NCBI GenBank assembly: GCA_022600955.1
Contig: JAHZJK010000017.1
Location: 62,001 to 126,000 of the forward strand
DNA length: 64,000 nt
Direction: 5' to 3'
Source: Gammaproteobacteria bacterium
GTDB taxonomy: Bacteria; Pseudomonadota; Gammaproteobacteria; Steroidobacterales; Woeseiaceae
The notes beneath the pieces were generated by a model, which saw nothing but the letters and a program-made list of their open reading frames with translations, was not told the origin of the DNA and did no database searches. Made by a program: the position numbers and the translations under genes. Every line of letters starts with the position of its first letter. Position 1 is the stretch's first letter. Of the stretch, positions 43,843 to 52,182 are shown in pieces.

Positions 43843-44746
43843 TCTGTTTGTCCTTCATAGATTGCAACAACGCGTCTTTGTCATTCCATACATCCCCGAG
43901 CCAGCCATGCAGGCGCTTGCGAAATTCTCGATCGTTTTGATAGTCGCCATGCTTCTGCCACTCTTCAAGCTCTCGCTCTCGAATGTCCACTATGACACGA
44001 ACGCGGGTGCCGCAGCACATGTCCCAGAAACTGGTCGCACCATCCGGGTAGTACAACGTTACGTCGATGACACTGGTAAACAACTCTCCCATCGACGATA
44101 ACGCAATTGCCAGTCCTCCGGCGCGCGGTTGCAGCAGGTTACGGTAGGTAGAGTTTCGGTTGGCGCGCTTGGCCTCCGAAAAACGGGTGCCTTCGATAAA
44201 GTTCAGCACTGAAGTCGGCGTATCGTGAAACTTTTCGCAAGCCTTGCGCGTCGTCTCGAGATCCTTGCCTTTCATGTGCGGGTTCCTGGCGAGATATGAC
44301 GCTGAGTAACGCTTCATGAATGGCATATCCATTGCCCACCAGGCCATGCCCAGAAGCGGGAACCAGATTAGTTGCTGTTTGATAAAAAACTTCAGAAACG
44401 GCACACGACGATTGAACGCTTGCTGCAGAACTACGATATCAACCCAGGTCTGATGATTGGCGATGATCAGATACCAGCCATCGCGACGCAGGTTTTCGAC
44501 ACCACGGTTCTCCCACTGAATTGAGCCACTGCGTGACAACCAGAAGGTGTTAAAGCTGATCCAGTTCTGACCGATCCACATCAGCACTCGGGTGATCCTC
44601 TCCCGCAAACCACGCAGCGGTATCAAAAGCTTGATGATCGCCAGAAAGAATATCGGTATGAACCAAAAAATTGTGTTTATCGTGAGGCCGCCAAAAATGA
44701 TGACACCCCGACAGTTCCTGAGAAACTTTTTCACCGTGACTCGCAA
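43835..44746 (-). CDS. 1-acyl-glycerol-phosphate acyltransferase (YihG-like)
   Basis: A 303-residue PlsC-superfamily acyltransferase. The catalytic HX4D motif is NHQTWVD near residues 96-102, and the substrate-binding motif is FIEGTRFSEAKR. An N-terminal hydrophobic region (VIIFGGLTINTIFWFIPIF) anchors it to the membrane. Length and layout match the YihG/LCLAT-like group, which remodel phospholipid acyl chains. It is the first gene of a minus-strand run with the Imm10-like, DUF1272 and GIY-YIG genes and is divergent from the cupin gene. Confidence 0.85.
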   Translation of the reverse strand: MRVTVKKFLRNCRGVIIFGGLTINTIFWFIPIFFLAIIKLLIPLRGLRERITRVLMWIGQNWISFNTFWLSRSGSIQWENRGVENLRRDGWYLIIANHQTWVDIVVLQQAFNRRVPFLKFFIKQQLIWFPLLGMAWWAMDMPFMKRYSASYLARNPHMKGKDLETTRKACEKFHDTPTSVLNFIEGTRFSEAKRANRNSTYRNLLQPRAGGLAIALSSMGELFTSVIDVTLYYPDGATSFWDMCCGTRVRVIVDIRERELEEWQKHGDYQNDREFRKRLHGWLGDVWNDKDALLQSMKDKQSG

Positions 44747-44796
44747 ACTCCATTTCGAAGTGACATTTTAGCCTGAATCGTCGTATCTTGACTCGC

Positions 44797-45120
44797 ATGG
44801 ATGAATTAATGACCCCAAAGAATGCACTCAAAGCGGTACGCGAATCGGACGACGGCCTATACGGTGTAATACTCGAACACGGCTCAATGGAGCTTGGATT
44901 CTACAAACCGGATGCAGAAGACAAGCAGCAACCGCACGAGCAGGATGAGATATACATCGTGCAGAGCGGCAGTGGCAGTTTCGTCCGCGGCGCTGAGACC
45001 ATCCCGTTTTCTTCCGGTGACGCTTTGTTTGTCGCAGCAGGCGTCAATCACCGGTTTGTCGATTTCAGTGAAGATTTCGCAGCCTGGGTGATCTTCTACG
45101 GCCCCAGCGGGGGTGAGTAG
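44797..45120 (+). CDS. Cupin domain protein
   Basis: A 107-residue single-domain cupin. Motif 1 is QPHEQDEIYIVQSGSGSFVR (metal-binding H, E and a possible second H/Q), and motif 2 is FVAAGVNHRFVDF. Single-domain cupins bind a metal and act as small-molecule-binding or isomerase-type enzymes; substrate cannot be told. The ATG at 44797 is chosen over the TTG at 44788. Its stop is directly followed by the DUF6265 ATG, so the genes are probably coupled. Confidence 0.82.
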   Translation: MDELMTPKNALKAVRESDDGLYGVILEHGSMELGFYKPDAEDKQQPHEQDEIYIVQSGSGSFVRGAETIPFSSGDALFVAAGVNHRFVDFSEDFAAWVIFYGPSGGE

Positions 45121-45582
45121 ATGAGATGCCTTGTTCTGCTTTCGGTACTACTTGCTACACCGGCGTTGGCGGCAATCGAAGACCTGCAGTGGCTCTCGGG
45201 CTGCTGGCGCTACGACAACGAGGCAAACGGCTCCGGTGAATACTGGATGCCACCCGCCGGCGGCATGATGCTCGCCGTGAGCCGCACCGTTCGCGCGCCG
45301 CGAGCGACCACGTTCGAGTTTATGCGTATCGCAGAAACCAGCAGCAAATCACTGGCGCTGTTCGCGTCGCCATCCGGCAAGCCAGCGACGCAGTTCGACC
45401 TGAAACGTGTCTCGGCTCGAGAGGTCGTTTTCGAGAATTTCGCCCACGATTTTCCACAACGCGTAATTTATCGGCTAACAGGCGAGAATGCGTTGCTGGG
45501 ACGGATCGAAGGCATCAACAATGGCAAAACTGTCGGCGTCGACTTCCCAATGCACAAGACCCAGTGCGAGTTTCTGCGTTAA
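45121..45582 (+). CDS. DUF6265 exported protein
   Basis: A 153-residue protein with a signal peptide (CLVLLSVLLATPALA) and the DUF6265 core, recognisable from LQWLSGCWRYDNEANGSGEYW, and VVFENFAHDFPQRVIYR. The predicted beta-rich fold is of lipocalin or calycin type, and members are periplasmic and uncharacterised. It starts right after the cupin stop and ends in TAATG with the ceramidase-like gene, so three genes are tightly coupled. Confidence 0.8.
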   Translation: MRCLVLLSVLLATPALAAIEDLQWLSGCWRYDNEANGSGEYWMPPAGGMMLAVSRTVRAPRATTFEFMRIAETSSKSLALFASPSGKPATQFDLKRVSAREVVFENFAHDFPQRVIYRLTGENALLGRIEGINNGKTVGVDFPMHKTQCEFLR

Positions 45583-46346
45583 TGAGTGTTTCCTGGCGAG
45601 CAGTGATACTGGCGCTGGTTACGGTGGCAATCGTTGTTGCTGCCACGTTGATGGACCCAATACCGCAAGACCCGGAATATCACCGCTTCGTCGACCAGCG
45701 CACGCTGTTTGGCGTAGCAAATTTTCTCAATGTCATATCGAATACGCCTTTCTTGCTGGTCGGCGTCGCAGGACTCTTCACTATTGCCACATGCAGGCAC
45801 GCCACGACCCGACAGTTGCGTCCGATCTGGCTGGTATTTTTCCTGGGTATCGCACTCACGACTTTCGGCTCCGGCTATTTTCACCTGATTCCAGGGAATG
45901 ATTCGCTGGTCTGGGATCGTCTGCCGATGACCCTGGGTTTTATGAGTCTCGCTGCCGTCATTACCGGTGAGTACTATTCAGCAACACTCGCCAGGCGGCT
46001 ATTGCTGCCGTTGCTAATTCTTGGCATCGCGTCCGTAATGTACTGGTCGCATACAGAACAGCTGGGGCGTGGTGACTTACGACCGTACGCAATCGTGCAA
46101 TTTCTGCCAATGTTGCTTATCCCGCTGACGATCAGCCTGTACGCCTCACGCAGTGAGCTCGGTCGTTACGTCTGGTGGATGGTCGGCTTTTACTTTTTGG
46201 CAAAACTGGCCGAAGCGTTCGACGCGCAGATCTTCGCCCTTGGACAGATTGTCAGCGGACATTCACTAAAACACGTCATTGCGGCGATGGCACCACTGAG
46301 TTTGCTGTATGGCCTTCAACTCCGAGAACGCAATGTTAGGACCTGA
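45582..46346 (+). CDS. Ceramidase-like (alkaline phytoceramidase/CREST) membrane protein
   Basis: A 254-residue membrane protein with about seven helices. It shows the CREST-superfamily layout: an early ISNTPFLLVG motif, the histidine-containing GSGYFHLIPGNDSLVWDRLP block and the final SGHSLKHVIAAMAPL with paired histidines, which would bind zinc. Eukaryotic members hydrolyse ceramides; bacterial ones are mostly uncharacterised. The start at 45582 overlaps the previous stop (TAATG). Sphingolipid metabolism is not otherwise visible in the window, so the true substrate is open. Confidence 0.72.
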   Translation: MSVSWRAVILALVTVAIVVAATLMDPIPQDPEYHRFVDQRTLFGVANFLNVISNTPFLLVGVAGLFTIATCRHATTRQLRPIWLVFFLGIALTTFGSGYFHLIPGNDSLVWDRLPMTLGFMSLAAVITGEYYSATLARRLLLPLLILGIASVMYWSHTEQLGRGDLRPYAIVQFLPMLLIPLTISLYASRSELGRYVWWMVGFYFLAKLAEAFDAQIFALGQIVSGHSLKHVIAAMAPLSLLYGLQLRERNVRT

Positions 46347-46450
46347 CTGGCCGCTATCTGCGGGATCCCACGGTAGAAACCAGCCCGAAGCGGCGTTAAC
46401 ATGCGTCGCGCCGGAATTTGCTGGCGCATGAACCCAGGGGACGAAACCGC

Positions 46451-47347
46451 ATGAGCACTGCCAACCGCATCGACGGAAAAGCCAAGGCCGCCGCAATAGC
46501 CGAAGCTATCACCGAGGAAACTGCCACACTGTTGGCAGAGCACGGTGTCAAACCCGGCCTGGCCGTCGTTATTATCGGCGAGGACCCGGCTAGCCAGGTC
46601 TATGTGCGCAACAAGAAACGTACTGCTGAATCCTGCGGTTTTCATTCGGTGCAACACACTCTCGCGGCTGACACTGCCGAGGCCGACGTGCTCGCTCTGA
46701 TTGAACAATTGAATGTCGACCCGTCGATTCACGGTATCCTGGTTCAGCTGCCGCTGCCCGGGCATCTCGATGAGCAGGCGATCACACAGGCGATCGTACC
46801 GAGCAAAGACGTCGACGGATTCCACTTCGTGAATATTGGGAAGCTAAACGCAGGCCATATCGCCGATGCTTTTGTACCGTGCACGCCTGCGGGTTGCATG
46901 CTTATGATCGAGGACGAACTCGGCAAGGATCTTTCCGGCAAGACCGCGGTCATCATCGGGCGCTCCAACATCGTCGGCAAACCCATGTTCTCCTTGCTGC
47001 TACAAGCCAATGCGACTGTCACTGTGACTCACAGCCGAACCAGGGACCTGCCAGACGTCGTCGCGTCCGCAGACATTGTCGTTGCTGCCGTAGGCCGCCC
47101 TGACATGGTCAAGGCCGATTGGCTCAAGCCAGGGGCTGTTGTTATTGACGTCGGCATCAATCGCGTCGAGAAAACAATCGACGGCGAAACCAAAATGGGG
47201 CTTACCGGCGACGTTGATTACGACGATGCCATGACTGTTGCCAGCGCCGTTACACCTGTTCCTGGCGGAGTTGGGCCGATGACGATTACGATGTTGATGG
47301 CAAATACGTTGCGCTCGGCACGCCTCGCGCTCGGTCTCGAAGGTTAG
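46451..47347 (+). CDS. folD: Methylenetetrahydrofolate dehydrogenase/cyclohydrolase
   Basis: A 298-residue bifunctional enzyme interconverting 5,10-methylene- and 10-formyl-tetrahydrofolate. Signature blocks are present: [20 protein letters not shown] with the catalytic lysine, [22 protein letters not shown] and [15 protein letters not shown]. Slightly longer than the 288-residue enterobacterial enzyme because of extra N-terminal residues. ATG 46451 follows a GGGGA ribosome site. The next gene mtnA starts 9 bp downstream, which suggests co-transcription of one-carbon and methionine-salvage genes. Confidence 0.95.
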   Translation: MSTANRIDGKAKAAAIAEAITEETATLLAEHGVKPGLAVVIIGEDPASQVYVRNKKRTAESCGFHSVQHTLAADTAEADVLALIEQLNVDPSIHGILVQLPLPGHLDEQAITQAIVPSKDVDGFHFVNIGKLNAGHIADAFVPCTPAGCMLMIEDELGKDLSGKTAVIIGRSNIVGKPMFSLLLQANATVTVTHSRTRDLPDVVASADIVVAAVGRPDMVKADWLKPGAVVIDVGINRVEKTIDGETKMGLTGDVDYDDAMTVASAVTPVPGGVGPMTITMLMANTLRSARLALGLEG

Positions 47348-47356
47348 GGCTGCCAG

Positions 47357-48469
47357 ATGCTGCCGGAGAATGCTGAGGACTTTCGTACTATTTGGCTACA
47401 CCCTGAGGACGACGGGGTGGTACAGATTATCGATCAACGCGAATTGCCTCACGAGTACCGCATACATGACTTGAAATGCTGGCAGGACGGCGTAGAAGCG
47501 ATAGCGGACATGTACGTACGCGGCGCACCATTGATCGGCGCGACCGCGGCATGGAGCCTGTACCTCGCTGCGCGAGTCTCACCAGATCCGGAAGCCGAGC
47601 TGAAATCCGCAGCAAGCGCGCTGCTCGATTCACGTCCGACGGCCGTCAACCTGCGATGGGCCGTCGAGCGCGTGCTACAGCAAATAGCGGCTTCTGGTAC
47701 GGACGCGCATCTGTCGGCGATCACACGCAGCGAGGCAGAAGCGATATGTGCGGAAGACATAGAGATCAGCCGCGGGATCGGGGAGCACGGGCTACAGCTG
47801 CTGCGTGCGATTTCGAAACGTAAAAACGGCGCCACAGTGAATGTACTGACACATTGCAACGCTGGATCTTTAGCAACCATCAATTGGGGCACAGCGACTG
47901 CGCCTGTTTATTTCGCACATCAGCAAGGCATCGACGTGCATGTCTGGGTTGACGAGACCCGACCCAGAAACCAGGGCTCGCAGCTGACCGCGTGGGAGCT
48001 TGCTGCGAACAAGGTTCCGCATACGCTGATCGTGGACAATGCCGGCGGGCACCTGATGCAGCACGGCATGGTAGACATCGTCATTACGGGCACCGATCGA
48101 ACCACGCGTTGTGGCGACGTGGCGAACAAGATCGGCACCTATCTCAAAGCACTTGCAGCGCATGACAACGACATCCCGTTTTACGTTGCACTGCCGTCGA
48201 CCACCATCGACTGGGAAAGTCGTGACGGCGTCAAGGAAATTCCGATCGAGGAACGAGACGCTGCCGAGGTCACCGATATATACGGCGTCGTGGATGGCGT
48301 CAAAACGGTTGTACGAACTACGGCTTCAGAGACGCCTGTCAGCAATTTTGCATTTGATGTCACACCTGCGCGCCTGGTTACCGGTCTGATCACCGAACGT
48401 GGTATCTGTGCGGCGAGCGAGCAAGGCCTGCTCGAACTGTTCCCCGAGGTCAAAGACGGTGACGATTGA
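47357..48469 (+). CDS. mtnA: 5-methylthioribose-1-phosphate isomerase
   Basis: A 370-residue enzyme of the MtnA family, related to eIF2B, that converts 5-methylthioribose-1-phosphate to the ribulose form in methylthioadenosine recycling. The motifs are RGAPLIGATAAWSLYLAA, the cysteine-containing THCNAGSLATINWGTATAP, VDETRPRNQGSQLTAWEL and the catalytic aspartate in ITGTDRTTRCGDVANKIGTY. Full length. Its 3' end overlaps a class II aldolase gene by 11 bp, which supplies the next carbon-processing step. No mtnK, mtnP, mtnC or mtnD is present in the window. Confidence 0.92.
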   Translation: MLPENAEDFRTIWLHPEDDGVVQIIDQRELPHEYRIHDLKCWQDGVEAIADMYVRGAPLIGATAAWSLYLAARVSPDPEAELKSAASALLDSRPTAVNLRWAVERVLQQIAASGTDAHLSAITRSEAEAICAEDIEISRGIGEHGLQLLRAISKRKNGATVNVLTHCNAGSLATINWGTATAPVYFAHQQGIDVHVWVDETRPRNQGSQLTAWELAANKVPHTLIVDNAGGHLMQHGMVDIVITGTDRTTRCGDVANKIGTYLKALAAHDNDIPFYVALPSTTIDWESRDGVKEIPIEERDAAEVTDIYGVVDGVKTVVRTTASETPVSNFAFDVTPARLVTGLITERGICAASEQGLLELFPEVKDGDD

Positions 48470-49064
48470 TGAAGGCTATATCAAGTACGATAGTCAGTGG
48501 ACCAAGGGACCTGCTGTAGAAGAAGGGCTAGCTGCCGAATTGGAGCGCTGTCGAGCACCGTTGTACAAGGCAGGGCTGGTCGGCGAATATGCAGAACTCG
48601 GCATTGGTTTCGGCAATATCAGCAAACGTTGCCCTGGAGACAACAGGTTTGTCATTACGGCGACGCAGACCGGCAACCTCCCTCGTACAACGGCCGACCA
48701 TTACGCACTCGTTACCGCGTTCGACATTGAGCGCAACAGTGTCACTAGTGAAGGTCCCCTGCAGGCTTCGTCCGAAGCCATGACACATGCCGCGATATAC
48801 GCGCTCGACGAAAATATCGGCGCGATTGTCCATGTGCATAGTAAGCCCGCTTGGTGCCGCTATTTGAACGAGCTGCCGACGACCAGTCCGAATATCGCCT
48901 ATGGCACGCCGGCGATGGCACGCGAATTTGCGCGCCTTTACGTTGAGACAGACTTCAGCAGGGATGGTGTCGCGGTCATGGCAGGCCACGAAGAGGGCCT
49001 GATCAGTATTGGCGCCTCGCTCGATGAGGCCTCCGCACGAATCATGGCGCTAGATATCACCTGA
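48459..49064 (+). CDS. Class II aldolase/adducin family protein (MtnB or Ald2-like)
   Basis: A 201-residue class II aldolase-fold enzyme. GFGNISKR is the phosphate-binding loop, the SSEAMTHAAIY segment carries the catalytic glutamate, HVHSKPAWCRY has two metal histidines, and GHEEGLISIG the third. It starts at GTG 48459, overlapping mtnA by 11 bp. The position implies action on 5-methylthioribulose-1-phosphate, either dehydration (MtnB) or cleavage to dihydroxyacetone phosphate and a methylthio-aldehyde (Ald2 of the DHAP shunt). The absence of other Mtn enzymes in the window leaves this open. It overlaps the convergent TonB-like gene by 15 bp. Confidence 0.78.
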   Translation: MTIDEGYIKYDSQWTKGPAVEEGLAAELERCRAPLYKAGLVGEYAELGIGFGNISKRCPGDNRFVITATQTGNLPRTTADHYALVTAFDIERNSVTSEGPLQASSEAMTHAAIYALDENIGAIVHVHSKPAWCRYLNELPTTSPNIAYGTPAMAREFARLYVETDFSRDGVAVMAGHEEGLISIGASLDEASARIMALDIT

Positions 49065-49436
49065 TTCGTTTAGCGGCTCCAGGGCAAAAATAAACGTACG
49101 GCAAGTTTTCATCGCCTGAATCGTTTCATCTTCCTTCAGCGGCTTGAAGGTTGAGCGGCGCACCGCCTTCTTCGACGGCTTCTCGAAAATCCGGTTGCTG
49201 CTATGACGTACCGCGATACGCCTTGTCCCGCCACGACGATCAATATCGAAGCAAACCTGTACTTCTCCTTCGATACGATCCCGGCGTGCATCGCGCGGGT
49301 ATTTTGGGGCGACCGTTTCCGCAGGAATGCGATCCGTATCGCCATCAATAACGGTAGCCCGCGGAACATCATCCTCGGCGTACACCGCGGAGCAAATAAA
49401 CGCCAGCAAAGCGACCACAAGAAAACGCCGCATCAC
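49050..49436 (-). CDS. TonB C-terminal domain protein
   Basis: A 128-residue exported protein with a signal peptide (RRFLVVALLAFICSAVYA) and a TonB C-terminal-type domain: PKYPRDARRDRIEGEVQVCF, then IFEKPSKKAVRRSTFKPL. It lacks the proline-rich periplasmic spacer and N-terminal anchor of a full TonB, so it is a soluble periplasmic TonB_C-fold protein, whose role is uncertain. It overlaps the TPR gene upstream by 4 bp (ATGA) and belongs to a minus-strand operon with the DLH-like gene. Confidence 0.75.
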   Translation of the reverse strand: MMRRFLVVALLAFICSAVYAEDDVPRATVIDGDTDRIPAETVAPKYPRDARRDRIEGEVQVCFDIDRRGGTRRIAVRHSSNRIFEKPSKKAVRRSTFKPLKEDETIQAMKTCRTFIFALEPLNESGDI

Positions 49437-49960
49437 TGTGGCTCTTCGTCAGCTGTGTCCGGCGGACTGCGCCGGTCATCGATCGTGATGTTCTCAGTGA
49501 CCGGAGCAATTTCATCGAGCAACATGCCCTTCACTTCTTTTAGGTTCTCAGAACGGGGATTCAGCTCCTGGCCACGTTTCACATCGGCCTCGGACTCTTC
49601 GAAACGTTCCAGCTGCAAGTAGGCGATCGCGCGATTATTATAGGTACGCCAGTGAAAGGGGTCGCGCTCAAGCACCCAGTTACAATGCTCGAGTGCCGAC
49701 TGTGCTTGCCGCATGAGAACAAATCCCGCGCACAAATTGGCGTGGCCCATCTTCTCTTCTCGTTGACCGTGGGCCAGCTTCAGCCCCTTGAGTGTCAGCC
49801 TTACGCCTTCTTCGCCATGGCCTGCCTGCAGAGCGTTGGCGCCGTCATAAAGAAAAACATTCGTCGGGCCAAGAACCGTTTTGGATTTCATGTCGTCATC
49901 CGTCTGAGCATGCAACGCAGCTGGCGCTAACAAGACAAGCAACAAAATTCGCCAAACCAT
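49433..49960 (-). CDS. Exported TPR-repeat protein
   Basis: A 175-residue protein with a signal peptide (WRILLLVLLAPAALHAQ) and about three tetratricopeptide repeats, clearest in HWRTYNNRAIAYLQLERFEE and the neighbouring helices. The acidic C-terminal tail is low complexity. TPR proteins serve as periplasmic adaptors. The start at 49960 puts the signal peptide at the N-terminus; upstream open frame overlaps the DLH gene and is not coding-like. Coupled by 4 bp to the TonB_C-fold gene downstream; partnership between the two is likely but not shown. Confidence 0.78.
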   Translation of the reverse strand: MVWRILLLVLLAPAALHAQTDDDMKSKTVLGPTNVFLYDGANALQAGHGEEGVRLTLKGLKLAHGQREEKMGHANLCAGFVLMRQAQSALEHCNWVLERDPFHWRTYNNRAIAYLQLERFEESEADVKRGQELNPRSENLKEVKGMLLDEIAPVTENITIDDRRSPPDTADEEPQ

Positions 49961-49964
49961 TTCT

Positions 49965-50855
49965 CTAGCCCTCGAGCTCCAAATGTCGCGTGAAAAATTC
50001 AATGCTGCGTCGCCAGGACTCGGCCGCGGCGGCCTCATCAAATCGCGGTGTCGTATCATTATGGAAGCCGTGGTCTGCATTGGCATATTCGAAATTTTCA
50101 TAACGAACTTTCGCCGCGTCCAGCGCCTTTGCAAACGCCGGCCACGACGCATTAACTCGCTCATCCAGTGCGCCATGATGCAGCATTAAGGGCGCGTTGA
50201 TTGCTGCTGCGTCTGCGCTGTCCGGGTGACGACCATAGTAGGCGACGGCCGCACCGAGGTCAGGCAGCCGCACTGCCAGTCGCATTGACATTGCGCCGCC
50301 AAAGCAGAATCCGACAGAACCGACCTTGCCACTGCAGTCAGGGTGCTTTTGCAGAAACCCCACTGCAGCGACAAAGTCTTCGACCATTTCATCGCGATCG
50401 CGCTGCCGCTGCATCGTGCGACCTTCGTCGTCATTTCCCGGATACCCGCCTAGCGGTGTCAAAGCGTCCGGCGCGAAGCCGATAAATCCGGCAACAGCGA
50501 GACGCCGGACCACGTCTTCAATATAGGGATTAAGACCGCGATTTTCGTGGATGACGACAACGCAGTGCAGTTTGTGTTGAACGACGGCCGGTCGCGCAAA
50601 ATAGCCTCGCATAACACCGGCACCCTTCGGTGACGCGTATTTCTTGTAGCTTGTGGATATCGATTTGTCGTCGGGCGAGATTTGCTGCGCAAGCGCATAG
50701 TCCGGACTGAGGGCCGCAAGGATTGCCGCGGCAGCGGTTGCGGAAGCGGTGATCCTGGCCGTGCTACTGAGAAACTCTCGCCGCGAAATTTTGCCGTGCA
50801 CATAGCCATCGAACAGCCGCATGACGCGCGGATCGAAAAGTTGATTATCAGCCAC
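49965..50855 (-). CDS. Tat-exported dienelactone hydrolase family protein
   Basis: A 296-residue alpha/beta hydrolase. The N-terminus has a twin-arginine motif SRREFLSS at about residues 24-31, followed by an alanine-rich hydrophobic stretch, so it is probably exported folded via Tat. The DLH core shows VVVIHENRGLNPYIEDVVRRL, nucleophile elbow VGSVGFCFGGAMSMRLA with cysteine, and ANADHGFHND with the histidine. A tryptophan-containing region typical of the family (FTRHLE) ends it. It overlaps the CBS gene by 8 bp and is followed 4 bp later by the TPR gene. Substrate unknown. Confidence 0.85.
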   Translation of the reverse strand: MADNQLFDPRVMRLFDGYVHGKISRREFLSSTARITASATAAAAILAALSPDYALAQQISPDDKSISTSYKKYASPKGAGVMRGYFARPAVVQHKLHCVVVIHENRGLNPYIEDVVRRLAVAGFIGFAPDALTPLGGYPGNDDEGRTMQRQRDRDEMVEDFVAAVGFLQKHPDCSGKVGSVGFCFGGAMSMRLAVRLPDLGAAVAYYGRHPDSADAAAINAPLMLHHGALDERVNASWPAFAKALDAAKVRYENFEYANADHGFHNDTTPRFDEAAAAESWRRSIEFFTRHLELEG

Positions 50856-51276
50856 TGATGTAATGCTCCAGGTGCTCGATCTCTTCTTGCTGGTCGGCGA
50901 TTATTGCCTGTACCAGATCACCGATAGAGATCATTCCGGATACCGAATCTTCATCGACTACCGGCAGATGCCGAATCTTTCGTTTCGTCATCAGCGCCAT
51001 GCATTGATTGACTGTTTCCTGGCTGCTCGCGGTATAGACGTCCGAGGTCATGATTTCACCTACCTGGGTCGAATCGGAAGAGCGACCCTTGATAATGACC
51101 TTTCTTGCGTAGTCGCGTTCGGTGACAATGCCGAGCAGCTTGTCGCCCTGCATTACGAGCAGCGAGCCGACTGTCTTCTCCGCCATGAGCCTAATCGCAT
51201 CAAGCACAGATGCATCAGGGCTTATGGATATGATTTCGCGGCCTTTCGAATCGAGCAAATGCTGTACCAGTTTCAT
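50848..51276 (-). CDS. CBS-domain protein
   Basis: A 142-residue protein made of two tandem CBS domains (about 8-60 and 72-135): SPDASVLDAIRLMAEKTVGS with GIVTERDYARKV, and SSQETVNQCMALMTKRKIRH with GMISIGDLVQAI. Such pairs bind adenosyl nucleotides (AMP, ATP, SAM) and report energy or metabolic state. It overlaps the Tat-DLH gene by 8 bp and lies in a minus-strand unit with the TPR and TonB_C-fold genes. Partner protein unknown. Confidence 0.9.
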   Translation of the reverse strand: MKLVQHLLDSKGREIISISPDASVLDAIRLMAEKTVGSLLVMQGDKLLGIVTERDYARKVIIKGRSSDSTQVGEIMTSDVYTASSQETVNQCMALMTKRKIRHLPVVDEDSVSGMISIGDLVQAIIADQQEEIEHLEHYISG

Positions 51277-51345
51277 AACGCCTCCCTGTAGACGCGCCCG
51301 AACGACGAGCGCTCTTCTACAGAGAGTTTAGCATTTTGGCGTTAC

Positions 51346-52056
51346 TCAGGTGTCAGACACAACCTCGCCTCGAATATTGGAGAATTTTTGCCCGCCACTA
51401 CCGTCATCAACAATCACGAGATCATTCTCTACATCAGAGACCTTGATCGATCCTGAACCGTCTTCAATCGTGACAGTTCCTGCGACGCCACGCACTTTGA
51501 TGCTGCCCGATCCGTCGTCAATAGAAACATCACCGTTTGCGTCGCGGACCTTTAGAGATCCGGAACCGTCTTCCACCTTAACGTTGCCCACGTTTCTGAT
51601 ATCGATCGAACCTGAGCCGTCATCTATGGTGATATCTCCCTCGATATCGACAACGTCAATTGAGCCGTCACCATCGTCAATAGTGACGTTGGTTCCCACA
51701 GGCACGTTGATAATCAACGCGATGTACGCATCGGTGCCGCGACCCAGGAAACCGTCGTCGAAAAACGCCTGCAGCATGGCAGTGTCATCATCTGCATCCA
51801 GCGACAAGGTCATTTTCTTACTCATGATCTGCACGGCTTCGGCCTCGTCCGCATCCGACACGCCGATATTCGCCGTCACGTTGATGGCATCAAGCCCGTC
51901 TACACCGACAACTTCCATACTTCCGGCACCCGCATTGATCGACAGGTGCTTCACTTTGCTCGCGTCCAGCGTTAACTCACGAGTCTCTTCGTAGGTATCC
52001 CAGTCAGCCTGGGCCATTCCGGCCACTAACGTGGCCATCAATATGATGCTGCGCAT
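51346..52056 (-). CDS. Exported DGSGS-repeat (beta-solenoid, DUF4097-like) protein
   Basis: A 236-residue protein with a signal peptide (IILMATLVAGMAQA). From about residue 130 the sequence repeats a unit near 19 residues long whose core is DDGSGSI or EDGSGSL followed by a hydrophobic run (for example VTIEDGSGSIKVSDV); I count at least five copies. The preceding part resembles the DUF4097/GIN beta-helix type seen in bacterial adhesin-like or sensing proteins. Repeating Asp-Gly-Ser-Gly turns suggest a beta-solenoid, possibly metal-binding. Function unknown. No partner in the adjoining genes. Confidence 0.72.
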   Translation of the reverse strand: MRSIILMATLVAGMAQADWDTYEETRELTLDASKVKHLSINAGAGSMEVVGVDGLDAINVTANIGVSDADEAEAVQIMSKKMTLSLDADDDTAMLQAFFDDGFLGRGTDAYIALIINVPVGTNVTIDDGDGSIDVVDIEGDITIDDGSGSIDIRNVGNVKVEDGSGSLKVRDANGDVSIDDGSGSIKVRGVAGTVTIEDGSGSIKVSDVENDLVIVDDGSGGQKFSNIRGEVVSDT

Positions 52057-52182
52057 GATTATCCCCTTGGATTTTCTGTACCGGTATTGGAGATTAGACG
52101 CCTGTCGCAGCCGAATGGTTGCAATGCCCGCTTTGTCGTCTGACAGATCGCGGACTTTTTCATGCGATTGTGGGTTACCGGC

